Origin: an uncultured Eubacteriales bacterium
Lineage (GTDB): Bacteria > Bacillota_A > Clostridia > Christensenellales > Aristaeellaceae
NCBI GenBank assembly: GCA_900553645.1
Contig: USEE01000138.1
Location: 1-5,033 of the forward strand
Direction of reading: 5' to 3'
DNA length: 5,033 nt
Shown: in pieces, positions 4,633 through 5,033 of the stretch
Layout: the number at the start of each line of letters is the position of its first letter
Position numbering within the stretch: the first letter of the stretch is position 1
The notes under the pieces: generated by a model
The model's input: the letters and a program-made list of their open reading frames with translations, nothing else
Told to the model about the DNA's origin: nothing
Database searches by the model: none
Program-made: the position numbers and the translations under genes

Positions 4633-5033
4633 ATGCGCCAAGAAATTGCCAAGGTAATGGCCCTGCGCGACGTGGCGGAGGGCATATTCGAACTGGAACT
4701 GCACGCGCCCGGAATATGCGGCGACATGGTGCTGCCCGGCCAGTTTGTGCAGGTCAGCCTTAACGACGAATCCCGCATACTCGCGCGCCCGATAAGCGTA
4801 CGCGACGTGTTGGGCGACGATCTGATACTGACGATACAGAAGAAGGGCGAGGGCACGCGCCAGCTCAGCCGCCTGAACGTGGGCGACGACGTAAAGCTGA
4901 CCGGCTGCATGGGCAACGGCTTCGACTGGGACGACGACGAGGGCGATTACATACTCGTGGGCGGCGGCATAGGCATGGCGCCGATACTGTTCCTGCGCGG
5001 CCGTATGCGCGCGCACAGCCGCCTGCTTGCGGG
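4633..5033 (+). CDS. pyrK: Dihydroorotate dehydrogenase B, electron-transfer subunit (N-terminal part)
   Basis: Only the first 133 residues are present; the gene runs off the right edge. PyrK carries FAD and a 2Fe-2S cluster and passes electrons from the PyrD subunit to NAD+, allowing dihydroorotate oxidation to orotate in anaerobes and Gram-positives. Visible motifs are PGQFVQV (35-41), the FAD-binding RPISV (52-56), KKGEGTRQL (70-78), MGNGF (93-97) and the nucleotide-binding VGGGIGMAP (109-117). These place it in the ferredoxin-NADP reductase-like superfamily. The four cluster cysteines lie beyond the window and cannot be checked. The start ATG at 4633 follows GAGGAAAG (4621-4628) at usual spacing. 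Relatives such as sulfide dehydrogenase or NfnA-type subunits share these motifs, but the pyr neighbourhood supports PyrK. Expected partner pyrD should follow downstream. Nine of its ten isoleucines in view use ATA. Unlike pyrB-C-F, it is separated from the cluster by an antisense gene and a 265-base intergenic region. Confidence 0.9.
   Translation, partial: MRQEIAKVMALRDVAEGIFELELHAPGICGDMVLPGQFVQVSLNDESRILARPISVRDVLGDDLILTIQKKGEGTRQLSRLNVGDDVKLTGCMGNGFDWDDDEGDYILVGGGIGMAPILFLRGRMRAHSRLLA

Noticed and set aside
4398..5016. Minus-strand frames opposite pyrK (4398-4916 and 4555-5016)
   Set aside because: pyrK on the plus strand has clear FAD and nucleotide-binding motifs; these frames are shadows with no supporting signal.

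Overview
The window holds most of a de novo pyrimidine (UMP) biosynthesis cluster. The genome appears GC-rich, roughly 58-60% by eye. Clear AGGAGG-type ribosome binding sites, tight gene packing, a class I dihydroorotase, a long (type 2) OMP decarboxylase and a PyrK-type electron-transfer subunit together suggest an anaerobic Firmicutes/Clostridia-like bacterium, perhaps an uncultured gut lineage. The taxon is inferred from gene content and order, not from a marker gene. Isoleucine is often written ATA despite the GC-rich background, which is a distinctive codon habit.

Layout, left to right. Positions 1-436 are the C-terminal third of a uracil/xanthine permease (NCS2 family), whose start lies outside the window. 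Positions 437-526 are a short leader with three mutually exclusive hairpins, the last an intrinsic terminator, just before pyrB. I read it as a transcription attenuator. pyrB (527-1447), pyrC (1449-2723) and pyrF (2731-3651) follow with gaps of 1 and 7 bases and almost certainly share one transcript. A 12-bp GC-rich hairpin at 3683-3710 follows pyrF. On the opposite strand lies a complete pentapeptide-repeat protein gene (3759-4367) with its own near-consensus promoter. A 265-base divergent intergenic region (4368-4632) then leads to the start of pyrK (4633 to the right edge), which should continue into pyrD beyond the window.

Functionally, the permease brings in uracil for salvage. PyrB joins carbamoyl phosphate and aspartate, PyrC closes the ring to dihydroorotate, PyrK with PyrD would oxidise this to orotate using NAD+, and PyrF decarboxylates OMP to UMP. 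No carbamoyl-phosphate synthase, pyrI, pyrD, pyrE or pyrR gene is visible here.

The items most worth a second look are: (1) the permease-pyrB attenuator, which lacks a recognisable PyrR box but has a C7 tract and sits directly against the permease stop codon; (2) the antisense pentapeptide-repeat gene that splits the pyr cluster; and (3) that protein's unbroken run of about 30 pentapeptides, with a column of cysteines spaced exactly one helical coil (20 residues) apart. I found no mobile element, CRISPR array, tRNA or rRNA.
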